In this document: positions 1 to 63,317 of the stretch, one piece after another
How the letters are laid out: each line of letters begins with the position of its first letter
Numbering within the stretch: the first letter of the stretch is position 1
Source of the DNA: Glandiceps talaboti
Lineage: Eukaryota > Hemichordata > Enteropneusta > Spengelidae
NCBI RefSeq assembly: GCF_964340395.1
Contig: NC_135560.1
Span: 18,386,598 to 18,450,597, forward strand
DNA length: 64,000 nt
Reading direction: 5' to 3'
Notes under the pieces: generated by a model
The model's database searches: none
The model's input: only the letters and a program-made list of their open reading frames with translations
What the model was told of the DNA's origin: nothing
Translations under genes and position numbers: made by a program

Positions 1-1034
1 AACAGGTTATTACATGATTAGTTCAAATTTTAACTTTATTATATAGTTTGTAATATATTGTTATATCTTCATGTCCGACTTAGTTTCTGATACATCTATA
101 CAAAATGCATGTTATAGTTTGATGTCAACTCTGTTCAACGATTTCTCTTTCTCTACACCTACATTTCAACAAATTCCAGCTTTCAATCAAAAGCGTTACT
201 TGTAGCTTGGCTTCCCAGCTCTGTATCGTAACACTTATCCTAAGCCTAAGCCAAACAAGTGTGGGTGACTATTTTCATAATGAATTGTTAAATGTTCATC
301 ACACTATAGACACAAATGTTCCCATCTATGTGCTCATGTAAGTAATAAATTGTAAATGGATCTGCTATGTCCCAATCACATCCTTTGCTCTAAGACCTTG
401 CTTCCATGTGGTGCATAAACAACTTTTATTAAAATATCATGGCAGAGAGTCTCCATATTGGTGTGTATTGTTGGTGAGAGTAAAGGAGTACTACACTGTT
501 TTTTAATAATTTGACATATCTGGTGGTCGGTAGTTACGTTAATTCTAGACTGCAGCAGAAATTATGTTCTGTATTGTTCTTGTAATCAACCATGTTAGTA
601 ATTGCTTGAGTTTTGCAATTTTGATTTTTGTTGTTCAGGATGGCTTAACTGTTTTTGAATTGCATATTATACGTTATGCTGGTTGTTGTGTTAATCACAT
701 ATGGCTGTATGAGTTATAGACCTGACCACAGTATATATCTTGTATGTGTTAATTGTCATGTAATGCTAATACTTTGATAGATGCCAGTGCATGAAATTGT
801 TAATGCCATACCAGTGTACCAATATGCCTATGATGATCGTCTACTTTCCATCCAAGTTACAATTACCATATTGTGTTGTATTGATTTTATAGCCTGCTAT
901 ACCAGTCATGGACTGTTATGTTTGTTCAGAAGAATCTTACAGTAGTCAGTGTACATTATGTTATGGTAGTTGCGGGTAATTCATACCAGTAGATGTCATG
1001 TAGTGTGTGGTATTAGATATTATTCCCCAATATT

Positions 1035-1325
1035 TTTCTTAGGAAAATATGAGTGACCTAAGGGCCCTTGTCGCTACAAGTCACTAGACAAATAGTGGCA
1101 TGGCCCCCTTAGGTCATGGGTAATTTCTTGCTGAATGAAGAAAAAGTTGAAGAATAATATAATTATACCTCCCAAAATATAGTTTATGAAAAATCTAATG
1201 TTTTTAGTACCACAGAACAAGTGATGTGTAGGCATGGTTTGTTGTGATGTAGAACGACCAGGGTATATATTTTCTGTTCAAAGACAATAACTTTACTTGT
1301 GCATGGTATAAAGATAGTTCTATGT
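1035..1325 (+). repeat. Dispersed repeat family C, copy 1
   Basis: Shares CTAAGGGCCCTTGTC, CTACAAGTCA, the CCTTAGGTCA word and a later TTTTCTGTTCAAAGACA block, in the same order, with 29265-29545. A shorter reverse copy is at 55375-55450. Confidence 0.6.
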
Positions 1326-3670
1326 TATGGACCCTGCTATGCAAGTCAGAGAGCCTGTGTACTGCTAATTGCAACCCATCCTTAAAATTGTTCAGCAAGC
1401 ATTGCTGATTGAAAGACCAAAAGATTACAATGTATCGTGTAGTTGCTACAAAGTTGCTACAAATTCACACTTTACTAGCCTAGAGACTAGGTTATTTGAT
1501 TTGACATATTGGTGGACCCACATTTTCAAACCAGATAGCCAAGTCCCTGGGCAACACTATTACTCGTACCTATTGGGAATAAGCATCATTTCTTGTATTT
1601 CCTCAATACAGTGCGAGTCTGGTCCATGTGAGACGGGGGATAGTGAGTAGAAAATGGTGTGTTTAACCTTTTCATTGTTGCCCTACTCTACACATGTGAG
1701 ACCTTGCATACAGGGCATATGGGGACGTGTTCACTGCACATGTCATAACTCACATACACCTACTTGGTGGTGTATTCACCATGCATACATCATGATATCA
1801 GCTTTATCATACAGTACACATGGGAACGTGTTCACTGCACATGACAACTCGCATACAGTGTACTTCAAGGTGTAGTCATACCAAGATTTAGTTTTACCAT
1901 GCACATATCAGATGTCATATATACTGCATATGTGTTTTCCTCGCACGTATCAAACCTTGCTTATGGTACATGTATGGTGTTGTGTGTACCCTTTCATAGT
2001 AGCCTGACTGTACACATATCAGACCCGTGCTATGTTTTATAAGTGGAAAGACAAACAGTTTCCTATGTTGTATCATACCTGAGAATGTGCAATGTGTGGA
2101 ATGGTTTATCAAATATGCCTCATCTAGCAATATGTGTGCAAAATTTAATTTACATGTGTTACACAAAGTGCATGCTACATGAAATGTGACTGGCTATCTA
2201 TCCCATCAACTTGTGCACATCAAATGTAGCTGTGTGTATCAATGCAGCGTATATCATATAGCCTAAACTTGTAATATGTACTGCAAATGGCTGTTTATAT
2301 GACTGAAACTCTCATGCAACAGATATGACTGACTTTGTATGGTCTGTTCTTGTATGCATTTCAAATGGCTGTGTTATGTACATTAAACATGCTAAACCTA
2401 GTATGGCTGACTGTCTTCGTATCAAGTAAAGTTGTGTATGTCAAAAAATACAGTTACTGATACAGTTCAAACATGTACACAAATGGAACATAACATGTAA
2501 ATCTGGCATTATGTAGCAATAAATGTATGTGTCATATGTGGCCAATTTTATGTGAATGATCCAACTTGTCATATATACCCACAAAAAGTTGACAACAAAT
2601 ATGGCTGCCATGGTGTAGTCTAACTGGTATGTAACAAATCGGCTGGCTGCTCTGTACACAGAGTTTTAAAGCATTATCCTGTGTATGCCAAATACATCTA
2701 GCTGTAACATGCTTAACTTGTCTCGAAATAGTAAACTTCACCTAAATTTTTGTGTTCTGTTGCCTAAATGTACTTGTGCATGACAAGTTTGATGGCAATT
2801 TTTGGCTGTCTTTTTTACGCTGTTTATGGCTTTCTTTGTGAATAAGACCATGGCTTATGCCTAATTTGTAAAAGTTTGGAGTGTTTCTTCTCAGACACGG
2901 CTGATTTTTGAAAAGATGATCAAATCTAACTTGTATGGTGCTAATATGACCTAGTTGTAAATTGTCTTATCGCCGACCTGGCTGTCTTTGTATGGCTGTT
3001 TCTATATGTGGAAATTTCGGTGCCAAAGCATGACTTGCTTATGTTTGATAAATGACATGCAAGGCATAATTGTGATGCTATGCACGAGAAGTGAATGGCT
3101 GTATGTACGAATATATTTCATAATGTTGATGTGGATGCATGGAGTAACTGACGTTGTTCCTCTGTAAACTCAGTAGTTAGTCCTGTATTTCCCAACTAGA
3201 AGTTTTTTGTGTACAATTACCCCCTGGTAGAATGAGGATTACTGTTTCAATGTATTAAGTGCCTTAGAAATGAAAGTTTCAGACTTCAGCTTTTATTTTG
3301 TTCAAGATAACTTCAAACCATTCTCAGTAAAAATCAAGAAAAAAAAATCTGGGGCCATCATGCAAATTTGTGAAATAGAGGTCAAAACTATGTAAAAATG
3401 TAAATTTTTGATCCAAAATGGCCACCAAATGTTATGGGAAAATAAGATAGTCGATTTCCCACAAACAAGATGGTGAACCAAAATTTCCTTTAGAATGTCA
3501 AAAGGACCAGAAACAAGATTTCATATGGCAGAGTTTTGAGAGATTTGAGCAACTTCCATTTTCAAACTGGCACATTAGTAACTGATGCACATTCTTCCTT
3601 AGAACAAATACCATGCTCTCTAATGTAACTATCTACACACTAAATCTATGTTTCTTTGAAGTTAATTAGT

Positions 3671-3847
3671 TTACATACATACATGCATATATGATATGTA
3701 ACATACATACATACATACATACATACATACATACATACAGACACACACACACACACATGCAGATATACATACACACACACACACACACATACATGCAGAT
3801 ACACACACACACACACATACATGCAGATACACACACACACACACACA
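3671..3847. repeat. Microsatellite (TACA)n/(CA)n
   Basis: Compound tetra- and dinucleotide array with ATGCAGATA interruptions repeated three times. Confidence 0.95.
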
Positions 3848-4594
3848 AATAGTAGAATGTTACTACCTAAAAATGCCAATTTCTCAATTTTTTCGATGAC
3901 ATGATTTCTGCTCTCTCTACTACACATACAATAATATGGGAGCATCTTAGAATAAGTCAACCTTATTTTTTCTATTTTGACCTTCTAGTATGAGGTCAAA
4001 TGTTATTGCAGGTACTGAGATTTAAAACAGCAAATATATGCCAATGTTACTCCTTTTTCTCACAGAATTCTTTCTCTTGTGTTCACAGGGTGATCCCCCA
4101 CAGAGAGAGAGATGCGTCATCATGTAATCACCAACATAATGCAATCTGAAGAGGACATTTATTTGCCATTTGTGGAGGATGGTGTTTTAAAATCAAATCA
4201 TACAATTTCAACTTTTTTTGAGCTTTAGGTATGTTATTAGGGGGTAGTTTATATTTAGCAGTTGTGCAAACTAACATCATGAAAATTTATAAAATAATCA
4301 GAAATTGTGAACTGTACCTAGTATAACTGTTGGGTAGCTGCAAATGTTAAATGTTGACAGTTATATTTTATGTTCTTTACCTTGTCAGTTTAAGGTGAAA
4401 ACAGATTTTTGACAGCAAGTTGTTAAAGTTGCCAAACTTTGATTCAAACTTTAATAGTCTAATGATTTTTTTTGGCTTTTTTCTTGTCATTGCAAAATGT
4501 AAACGTCAAATCATTATTAACCGGAAGCACTTAGATTTTTTGATGTAATCTTAGATTTAGTAGTATTATCAGCGTGCAAGCTAAACAAGAGAAG

Positions 4595-5245
4595 TATGGA
4601 TAGTGTCCTGTGTAGCTAATGGTAACCAAGTAGATAGCCCAGTGTAACTATTGATAACCAGTTATAAACCCAAGCATAACTATTGGTAACCACGTAGAGA
4701 GCCCAGTGTAACTATTGGTACCCATCAGATAAAGAGATAGTGCCAGTGTAACTATTGGTAACCAAGTAGATAGCCCTGTGTAACTATTGGTAACCATCAG
4801 ATAAAGAGATAGTGCCAGTGTAACTATTGGTAACCAGCTAGATAGTGCCAGGGTAACTATTGGTAACCATCAGATAGTGCTTGTGTAACTATTGGTAACC
4901 AGCTAGATAGCCAAAGGTAACTATTAGTCGCAGTTAGGGAGTGCTATTGTAAGAAATAACAAATACACAGAAAGTGTCATTGTAAATGCAAGTAACCATT
5001 TACATAGCTAGATAGTGTTGCTATTAGTAACCATTTACATAGTGCTAGTGTAACCATTGGTAACCAACTAGATAGCCCAGTGTAACTATTGGTAACCATC
5101 AGATAGCACCAGCGTAACCATTGGTAACCAACAAGATATTGCCAGTGTAACTATAGGTATTCATCAGATAGTGCCAGCGTAACCGTTGGTTGGTAACCAT
5201 CAGATAGTGTTAGTGTAACTATTGGTAACCAGTTAGGCAGTGGGA
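4595..5245. repeat. Minisatellite, unit about 33 bp
   Basis: About 17 degenerate units of TAACTATTGGTAACCA followed by an AGATAGTGCCAGTG-like half. Some units carry an extra ATAAAGAG. Repeats are contiguous with no unique spacers. Confidence 0.85.
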
Positions 5246-5249
5246 TTGT

Positions 5250-8200
5250 ATGTTCTGGTGACTACTTTGATAGTGACACATGGGGGAGGAGAGAAGGGGC
5301 TTTTTGAATTTAATAAGTCGGATTTTGAAATTGTAATTTGCTTTGATATATATGCAGTCAGAATCTACATTTATAGACAGGCTTTTTCCCAACCTGAGTT
5401 GAAGTCAATGCTTTCAGGTAGTCTAAACAAGCTATGCTAATACTTAGTGAGATTTGAACAGCATTTATTGATATTATAAGATTTAATTAAAAAAACGAAA
5501 AAGAGAAATATTTTTACAACACAACCTTTTAATGTGTGTTCCTACCACAAACCACAGACTGCTTTCAAACATATTACTCTGTATTCATAGTAGTTTGACC
5601 CAGTGCTGAAAGGGTCAGTATGTTATCGGACTTCAAAGTTTATCACAAATGTCTAGTACTTTATATACAATGGTCTTCATATCTGTATAACTTACATGTG
5701 GCCTCATTATACTTACCTGAGCTGTTTCTTCAGTTCAAAATTGTGCAGTTTTGACGCTCCAATCCATGTTAATTGAATATATACATTCCCACCTTGACAG
5801 GAAGTGATGTCGTACCATCATATGATTTACGTTTGCAGTAACTGTAAGCAGTGTTTGTACATCTGTGATCTTTGTAGCATAATATTTCATACATTTATAT
5901 CTATATTCAAACCTTGTCATATCACCTGACTTGCTTGACGTTGGAATAGTTATCAAAACCTCTCTACTTGCAGAGCTCTCTATTTTAAGATGGAAACAAA
6001 TCATTTTCCTTATGTAACATTGATTGCATACATGGTGATATTCAATCACACATCGTCAGTCTGTGATTTGGTGTGACTACTTTGCATTCTAAATTTCTTG
6101 GTTCATGTTTGACATTTTCATGAACCCCATGTGACATACATACATCCAGATTATAAAGAAAAAACTTCTATCGTAACAAGAATTTGAAATCTCTTAAATG
6201 TCTTGGCTTGCTTTGGAAGGCAATAAATATGTAAATCTGTACTTGGAGGTATTCTGGCAAATTGGAACACAAAAAAAGTTGGATTTATAATGTGATGCAA
6301 TTTAATCAAAACTCCAGGTCATGCAGAGGTCACGGCAGTCAGTCATCACACATGAACACTTGAAATAACCAGACAGCAACGTTCAGGGCAGGTTACTAAA
6401 TATCAAACTAAGTGAAATAAGGGCTAATGAAAAGACGACAAAACAGATTGAACAATATTTTGTAGCTGAGAAATGTAGTGTTTATAGAAATTGTCGATCC
6501 ACATTTAACACACAAGTTTAGTTCTTAACTTTGCACGGCTGGATTTAGTTGTAGGAACTTCACCATTTAAAGCCTTACCCCTATATTTAGGGTGTAATTA
6601 TATCATTTCAGAAACCAAGTCATTAAAGGGTTGAATCAACTAGGATAACACATAGTAGTGTGACATCTTATTGGCTGCTTGTGTTTTTAACTGAAATATT
6701 TTTATCACAGTTATTGTAGTATTTTGTCATGTTTTCTTTTAACTTTTTGTATTTAAGTCCAGTAGAGGTTATACTTATAATACCAAACAATACTAGCTTG
6801 TCCCCTGTGCTGGCTTTGTGATTCATAACAAGCTGGATTGAATAAGTGCAGCGGAATAACAGATCCAGTGATGGAGACAGGCTACAACAATACAAAAACA
6901 TGAATACTAACATTGTTGTATCTGCTATTCAATAAAAGTTCTTTGTTTCTTAAGCTGAAAGTAGTGTAGTGATTTATTGTTTGTCAATATGGCTGAATTT
7001 TTATGCATATGTGTTGATGTATATTAAATCCATCGCAGCTTCCGCAAGTAAGCACATCATTATTCTACACAAGTCTACCTGTGTCCTGCAAGATCCCCAT
7101 CTAAACAGCAGCTTGGCTTATTAGAGCACCAATCACTTTGATTTGATTTAACATGATTACAGCTACAAAAATATATTTACAGGTGATGCTCAAAGTGTAT
7201 AATGCGAATAAGTTGTACCTCACAAGTTGTTTTCAGAAAAACATCCCAGTTGTAGCCAGTGCAACTTAAAACTGACTTCAATAAAGCTTCTCTTTCAAGC
7301 TTGGTAAGATAAGTTTACACTACCACACCACACCACACCACACAACTCAGCTGTTGCAGAGAATCATTGGCATGGACAAAGTACTATCAAATAAACTGAA
7401 TACAAAGACATCTTCCATTGCCTCACAGCCATTCCCCTTCATGGCCTCGTACAACATTTAATCCAAACTGAAAAGAAAGTACAGGGGTGATTAAATGAAT
7501 ATAATATCAGACAGCTATGAAGTTAAAAATATAGAAATCGTACAATGGCATTGCTTGACATAGCTGTATTACATTGTCAAGTACTAGTATATTATGACTA
7601 AAGGGAGAGAAAATACTTGTTTCATACAGTGAATGTCTGAAGGAGAACATTATTAGTTTGAAGGAAAAGCACATGGTGTGTTTGTCATTTTGCACATTTA
7701 TTGATGGTATTTTCTGATGTTCTGTTCAAGACATCATATTCCAGTTATCACAAAGATGAAAAGAATTGTATAGTTCAGCCACTAGGCTATGACAGTGACT
7801 AAAGCCTCCTTTGAAAATCTTATTTCCCAGTATTTCTCAATCAGCTAAAAATTCTACTGGCTTTGTCTTTTGACAAATTACTAGTAGTTTTAGCTACATT
7901 TTGATGACTGCATCATACACTGCCATGTGTTTGAGCCCCCATTTTTCTTTATTGGGTACCCTCATGGCACTTCTTTTGAAATGACTGCAAGGTGGACCAG
8001 TGCAGTGGGTAACTGGAATATGGTGCATCACTAGGAGTAAAGGTCAAACTGTGTTAGTTCTCTTTCACTGTTTATTGCCTTGTTAACCAGCAATCCATTG
8101 ACTCAGAAACAAACACTCTCTCAGCCCTTAGCACAAATGATAAAATACCAAATTAACTACTCTCTGGGCACAAATGATAGATACCAAAATAACTAACTCT

Positions 8201-10200
8201 CAAGTGTCTCTGCACAAGTTATCATTAGTACCAAAATAATAACTCAATGCGGTCTCTGCACAAATTAAAGTTGCTACATTAACCAATTTCTCTCGGTTCA
8301 ACGTTCTCAACACATATTACAGTTAATGTATTCACAGCTTTATATGGCACCTGACATTAACAATAAAAATACATTCACATAGACCTACATAATGAAATTC
8401 ATGTCTGATTAGCCTACACAGTGACTGCTAAAATTCATGTAACAAGGCTTCTACATTTGAAGACATAGCCCCCAACACTAATGGGCTGTTAATTGGTGCC
8501 TAAAATATGGTCCTCCACTTATTTGGAGATTTATTTAAGTTTATAACATCATACAAAGCAATTAGTTGTCTATTCATAACATAGAGTGATGTTAACTGAG
8601 CACATTGCAGGAGAAAATGGACACTGATGGTATAAGGTACAAGACACTGATAAATGAGACAAGGTCATTCTAAGTAGACAGCTTTTTACACTAATAAAAT
8701 GGGTTTAGACACTTGAATGAAGTCTCTGTGTATTCAACTTTGACAGTTATGGCTGAAAATATTTATTCTTGCCACAATATGGTGAACATTCATTGAACTA
8801 TAATGGTCAAGGTAGCAAAATAAAGTTAAAGTGATGTGCTTATGAACTCTATAGTGTCTGACATTTGTACCAGGTTTGGTTGAAATCGATCCGAGTATGA
8901 CTATCAGAGATAGGGTTGTCTACAGACGGATGGACCAATGACACACGGACAGAAATGGGTCATTCCTATAGCCCGCCCTCTCTTGGCTGCACCTTTGTGG
9001 GCTAAAAATGACAATAATAATCCAGCCAGTATCCTATATTGCATTCTCACTGTTGTACATTAAATAATTGAAGGCAATGTAACTATTCAACATTCATCAT
9101 TAATAGCTGATCATTCCTGATTTCATTAATGACTGTTGTTTCAAAACTCACTTTATCACAAGAATCTGTGATGACACAGTATATCACACATCTATTATCT
9201 ATCTGACATTTTAATAAAATTTGGAACTTTTTTTTTCAATTTTTAATATCTGCTTGTAAAAATCCAAACTCTTTCATACCTATTATAAACAGCACCAATA
9301 TATTACTTACAAAAACTCTTGAATTTATTAATAATTAAATTACCAATAACAAAAAATATCTTTGCACTAATCTATGACGTTTTTTTTTTGCTTTCACTGC
9401 ATTTTTTGAAGGACATAGGATGGATCTGAAGAGCTTACAAACCGAGACTCAATACTCATTATCATGCCAAAAGAGCATGTAGTCTGTCAAATCACTTGCG
9501 CATAAAATTAGTATAATATTGAGGTATATTTTTATGTAAATTTGTGTGCAGAGAATGTGATTTTGCACATTGTAACTGTAATCACACACATTTGATGCTC
9601 AAATTTCCATAAAAATACCCAAAATACTTCATGTGACCACCAACAATCCAGAGCACGTCTCATTCTTTTTTACAATGCATGTATTTATTGTTTGTACAAC
9701 AGGTAAGATGGTGAGGTACATGAACACCCTACTATGACCGACAATAAATATAGACAAATATCGTTCTCACTGTCCTATATATTAGCATATTTCAAGAAAG
9801 AATAAAACTATTTCTAAATGAGTTGACTTCTGCCCCTTTATTCTCCACATCAGCTAACCTCATGCTTCAATCTACAAAAATTCATGAACATGAGTTGCTA
9901 ACTTTTCGTGGCAGAATAAATCTGTCGGTGATCAAAAACTATATGATGTTACAAAATATTGCCAACAAAACTAGAATACTTTTTCATTTTTAAGTAGTCA
10001 CCATAGATGAATTCATTCTTTATATGTAAGTTTTTGCTTTGGAAGCCGATGTTTTTGAAATATTTGGGATGACATCGTGCCTAATCTTTACTGCATTACC
10101 TGACTGGTGTCATGATATGCAAATAGTAAATTTCTTCTGCAGAGGCAGTTTTAAAGCTGAAAAGGAAAAGCTAGCTTACTGCCAAAATATCATAGTTTCT
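5250..10200. other. Non-coding flank with scattered repeats
   Basis: Only short random open frames. 8090-8300 shows three or four decayed copies of a roughly 55-bp unit around CTCTGCACAAAT...TACCAAAATAACTAACTC. A family D repeat sits at 8805-9010. Confidence 0.4.
8805..9010 (+). repeat. Dispersed repeat family D, copy 1
   Basis: Contains GGTCAAGGTAGCAAA, CATTTGTACCAGGTTTGGTT, GGGTTGTC...GGATGGA, and GGTCATTCCTATAGCCC. The same blocks, same order, occur at 20080-20300 and 38655-38870. Confidence 0.65.
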
Positions 10201-10239
10201 TTATTTTTCATGTCATTGAAGTTTACATGAATATCTACT

Positions 10240-11216
10240 TTGGGAGCTTAGTTTATTTTTTTATTTAGAAACCAGAAGATGGAAATTCCCAAACCGCAAA
10301 CACCCAAAAGTAAAGTTTCCCACTAACAGGTGTACTTGACATTCAAATGTGAGACACTGGCAATATATGCTCGGAGTAAATCAAATTACAAAATTACGTT
10401 CAAATGGCATTGTTTTCACAAAGCCTGTTTCAAGTGTATTCAACTGTGATGAATACAGTCAACTTGTTCACAATTTTAAAGTGATTTGACATGTGACATC
10501 CCTAAGTAGTGAGAAAAATGAGGTTGAGCCTTTACTTAGTTTTCATTTCAGAAAGGATTTCATTGAAGCTTAACAACAAAATATTACCCCTACGAAAAAA
10601 GTATGCAGTACAGTTTTAAACCCTTTATCCTCATCAGAAAAGTAAATATAGAAGTTTCCTTACAACTACCTCTATCACAATGGCATATGCATCCTTGTTT
10701 AATAGCAAAGCGTTATTTCAAAACATTGCATTATCCATTACTTTATCTGGTGATTACTGCACTTGACAATTCATACATCAGTATGTCAACATCTGCTATT
10801 CTTGTAAATATTGGTATGAACTTACACGTGTGTAAACTTTACTCAAAGATAAATGCCCCTTCATTAGCTATGCTTTAGCATAGCTGTAGCTTTGTCTCAC
10901 CCCTATCTAAACCCTCACCTCCTTCCCCCACCACACCACACCTCACAACCATCAACGTCTACATGAAAATGTCACGTACTACAACTAAATTCTGCCTGAA
11001 ACAATCTCACAATTTACAACATACTAGCAACACAGAGACTTGCTATATGTTTGACACATACATTACATTCTACTAAAAATGTCATTTCTTAGCCTATAAA
11101 GAGGATGGTCGCAAAACTAAATAAAAGTTCCTCACAGTTGTAAACATTTGTAAATTAATCAAGTTTTGTTATGTAATCATTGCAAGTACATTCCGTGGAT
11201 CTGAGTGCATCTCCAT
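10240..11216 (-). other. HERC1: HERC1 3' UTR (probable extent)
   Basis: Non-coding, AT-rich sequence after the stop. The first AATAAA hexamers on the gene strand are near 10252-10265, giving a 3' UTR of about 1 kb if used. More hexamers lie further left, so longer forms are possible. Confidence 0.4.
10252..10265 (-). terminator. Candidate polyadenylation signals (two AATAAA)
   Basis: Two overlapping-range AATAAA hexamers (10260-10265 and 10252-10257) are the first downstream of the stop. Another is at 10200-10205. Cleavage site not visible. Confidence 0.35.
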
Positions 11217-60436
<49,220 letters not shown>

Positions 60437-60449
60437 TTTGAAGATCTAT

Positions 60450-62613
60450 CTGCAACATAGAAAGTGTCCAACATACTAAATGACATAACATAGATTTAAA
60501 AAGAATAATTTAATGTTCCAAAAAGTCTGAACAAAGGAAAAAATTATCAAACACAGCAACACTCCCATTAATCAGCATTAAATCTTATTTCATCTGATCA
60601 AAATTATTTGTTAAAACTTCTTTATCATATTACAAGTCAATTTACTACTACTTGCATAAATACACCTACTATTACTGTCATATAATACCAAAACCATTTT
60701 GCCATTGTTCTACAACAATGATTATGAAATTAGTAGTCCGACTATTATTGTATAGGCCATAAAGCTTTCATGTCACTTATCTTTGTTATTGTTATATTTT
60801 ATAGGTTTCAAGGACATGGAATACTCTCATGCCTATCTGTATACATGTATGCAAATATAACATTTGCCTAGACTAAACAAGTACAATAATAATCCATGCT
60901 GTATGTCTCTAGACTTATACTATTTTATATCTAAATTCTCTTTGCGTGTGAGGACTATAACATTAACAGATTCACACACCTCATTACTGTATCATAACTA
61001 CATGTAGTATGTCAAGTATGATACACAACCTTGGTTTGTAAAATATCTAATAAAAATACAGCATAAAGCTGAGACTGTAAAATCTACATCGTAACATATG
61101 TATCAAAATAAGCAAAGGGACATGCTAAAGACTATAGCCCTGTCCCTATGTGGAATGTTGAATCAGTTCTAAATTGAATCAAAGTCAGTTCCCACATGCA
61201 CTAAAATTGGTTTGAAGAACTGGTAGTTACTGGTAGTTGAATCAGTTTGAAACCACTTCAGGAGGATAGTCTTGAAAAAATTCAAAGTATAATCAGTTCA
61301 AAATCATTGCAAAAGAAAACATGAATCGATTGAAATACATTGCTCAGTTTTCTCATGGGGACAGAAACCAGTTTGAATTGATTTAGCTGAATTGATTCAG
61401 TTTGAATCAGTTTCAAATCGATTCAGGTCGGGAATTTCAGTGCTATTCTCACACTGGAATTGTAGCTTTGTTTTTGGTCAAACATCAATATATAAAGAAT
61501 AGACAGACCAGCAAACACTGCAATTATTGCAACATTATCTGCTCTTTGGCTATAATAATTTAACAAAGATAGAGAAAGAATGGACAAACATGGACCAATC
61601 AATAACTGTCTGAAAACTTAGACAGACAGTTGCCAACTAATGCAGCTTGGATGACCATCAGGTAATCTGAAAAGTAAGCAGTTAGAATCAGAATCAAGGT
61701 CATGGACAGGTCATTTGAGGACAACTATAGCTCGAATGACCATATGACAAGTTGGTTGGCGCCAGAATCAGTTTGAAAGATCACTAAAATGACAAATGTA
61801 TGACTACCATTGACTCAAAGACAATCTTTATCTTTAATTTCAAGTAATTTTTGCAAACAGACATGCAAAGTGGACTCATTCCTGATATCATCAAATGGAT
61901 GGGTGAAGTAAGACCCTCAGTTGTCTCTCAGACTCTGGTATCATTCCTGGCTTGCCTGATTATTGTCAGAGTTCTTTAGAATTATTTAAGATCAGATTGA
62001 AACTGGTGCCAGCTTTAGAACAAGTTTTAAAGGTTATCTAAACTGATTCTGTTGCTAACATTTGAACATCTATGATGGATGAGATGACTTTAGGGTCAAG
62101 ATTACCAAGGTCAGGGGTCAAATGACTAGACAATTCTTAGCATCACTACCACAAATGTTAAACTAAATGCTACTACTAAAGAGAACCTTTAAAACTCTTC
62201 AAAACATGCTAAACTCTAGTTAACTGGTGTACAGATTACGATAAATACAATCAAACGACACGTTCCCAATAAATCCACTGCAGTCTGCTTGCTAGTAAAT
62301 AACATTACTATTATTAGAACTACAGTACATCGTGAAAACACTTATTGGCAGATAAGGCGACAAACGACAGTACTGGCGCCATATGATATATTTCAATTGT
62401 ATTTATGTACCTACCAGCTACAGTACAAGTCAATTTCTTGTCATTCACATGAAATCATCGCATTATACTCCCGGGTTATACTATTATAGGTTACACTTAC
62501 ACTTACACTGTTTTACAGATAGGTGACACATCGGTCATTCTTACACAATGAATAAGTTTGGGATTTCAGCCATGCACACTTAGTAAAATACTTTGTATCA
62601 CGTTTGGACATAC
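60450..62613 (-). other. HERC1 intron 1 (no genes)
   Basis: Intron of about 2.2 kb. 61150-61450 is rich in degenerate GAATCAGTTTGAA-like words in both orientations, which looks like an old decayed repeat. 60780-60870 and 62280-62490 show only short open frames without coding character. The acceptor is TTGCAG before 60449. Confidence 0.5.
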
Positions 62614-62735
62614 CTTATTAACTACGCAGAGAATAGCTCACTTAATCCATTTCAGCGATTCCAGCAACAATTCTGAAAGAGTGTAAATATATCCTGGCAC
62701 TATATTTTGTCTAGTCGGTTTCAACGGTCCGCCAT
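62614..62735 (-). other. HERC1: HERC1 exon 1, non-coding 5' UTR
   Basis: A good donor (AAG then GTATGTCC) ends at 62614, directly downstream of the promoter motifs. It is the only convincing leader exon upstream of the ATG exon. The 5' boundary is approximate because the start site is inferred from the YY1-like motif. No ATG-initiated frame runs into exon 2. Confidence 0.55.
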
Positions 62736-62757
62736 TATGTATAAATGCGCATGCGTA
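62727..62757 (-). promoter_or_regulatory. HERC1: Core promoter with YY1-like and NRF1-like sites
   Basis: On the + strand, TGCGCATGCGTA at 62746-62757 is one or two bases from the palindromic NRF1 site. GTCCGCCATTAT at 62727-62738 reads ATAATGGCGGAC on the gene strand, a YY1 site. The two sit just upstream of the predicted non-coding exon. The pair is typical of TATA-less housekeeping promoters, where YY1 often marks the start site. The exact start is inferred. Confidence 0.6.
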
Positions 62758-63186
62758 AAAACGGTCACCCTAAGTTACTGAAATAACTCGCTATACTTTA
62801 CAACGTACAAACAAATTGTAGAACAATTAAACCGGGCCAGGTCCGTTCACAGGGAGCTCAGACTCAGTTACTTTTGTTTACAAATACAAATTAGCAAATA
62901 TATAAAGAAATAAAGAAACAAACAAAACACAAACAAACAAATAAATAAACAAACAAACATAAATCTAATGACAAAAAAAAAGGTGTTTACCCAGTATAAT
63001 CAAGGAGGAGCTCGATTCGTCCTCTTCACTATGTTTCACATCTACTGATTGTTTGTACGTTCTCTTTTGCACATCCTTTTGATGTACTTTTGAAGTTTTG
63101 TCAATTGTAGATCGATAAAGACTGGAGTGCGACAATATACTAACGTTTACCGAGACTACAAAATGGAAACAGCGAGTTTATCCATA

Positions 63187-63274
63187 GGGAGCCCAGGAAC
63201 CGTGTTACAAACAAACAAACAAACAAACAAACAAACAAACAAACAAACAAACAAACAAACAAACAAACAAACAA

Positions 63275-63317
<43 letters not shown>

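Larger units (their letters stand above)
1..4590. other. Non-coding flank, 3' of HERC1
   Basis: No open frame with coding character on either strand. 1654-2420 and 2160-3120 have degenerate repeated words (CACATGTC, TTGTATGGCTG). It could be 3' UTR of a neighbour, but nothing proves it. Confidence 0.4.

Noticed and set aside
4595-5245. CRISPR-like repeat array
   Set aside because: Repeats are contiguous and degenerate with no unique spacers, in animal DNA; a minisatellite.
5735-6049. 104-codon minus-strand open frame downstream of HERC1
   Set aside because: No recognisable motif, no codon pattern and no splice context; likely chance.
10603-10878. 91-codon + strand open frame
   Set aside because: Lies in the predicted HERC1 3' UTR, antisense, with no homology.
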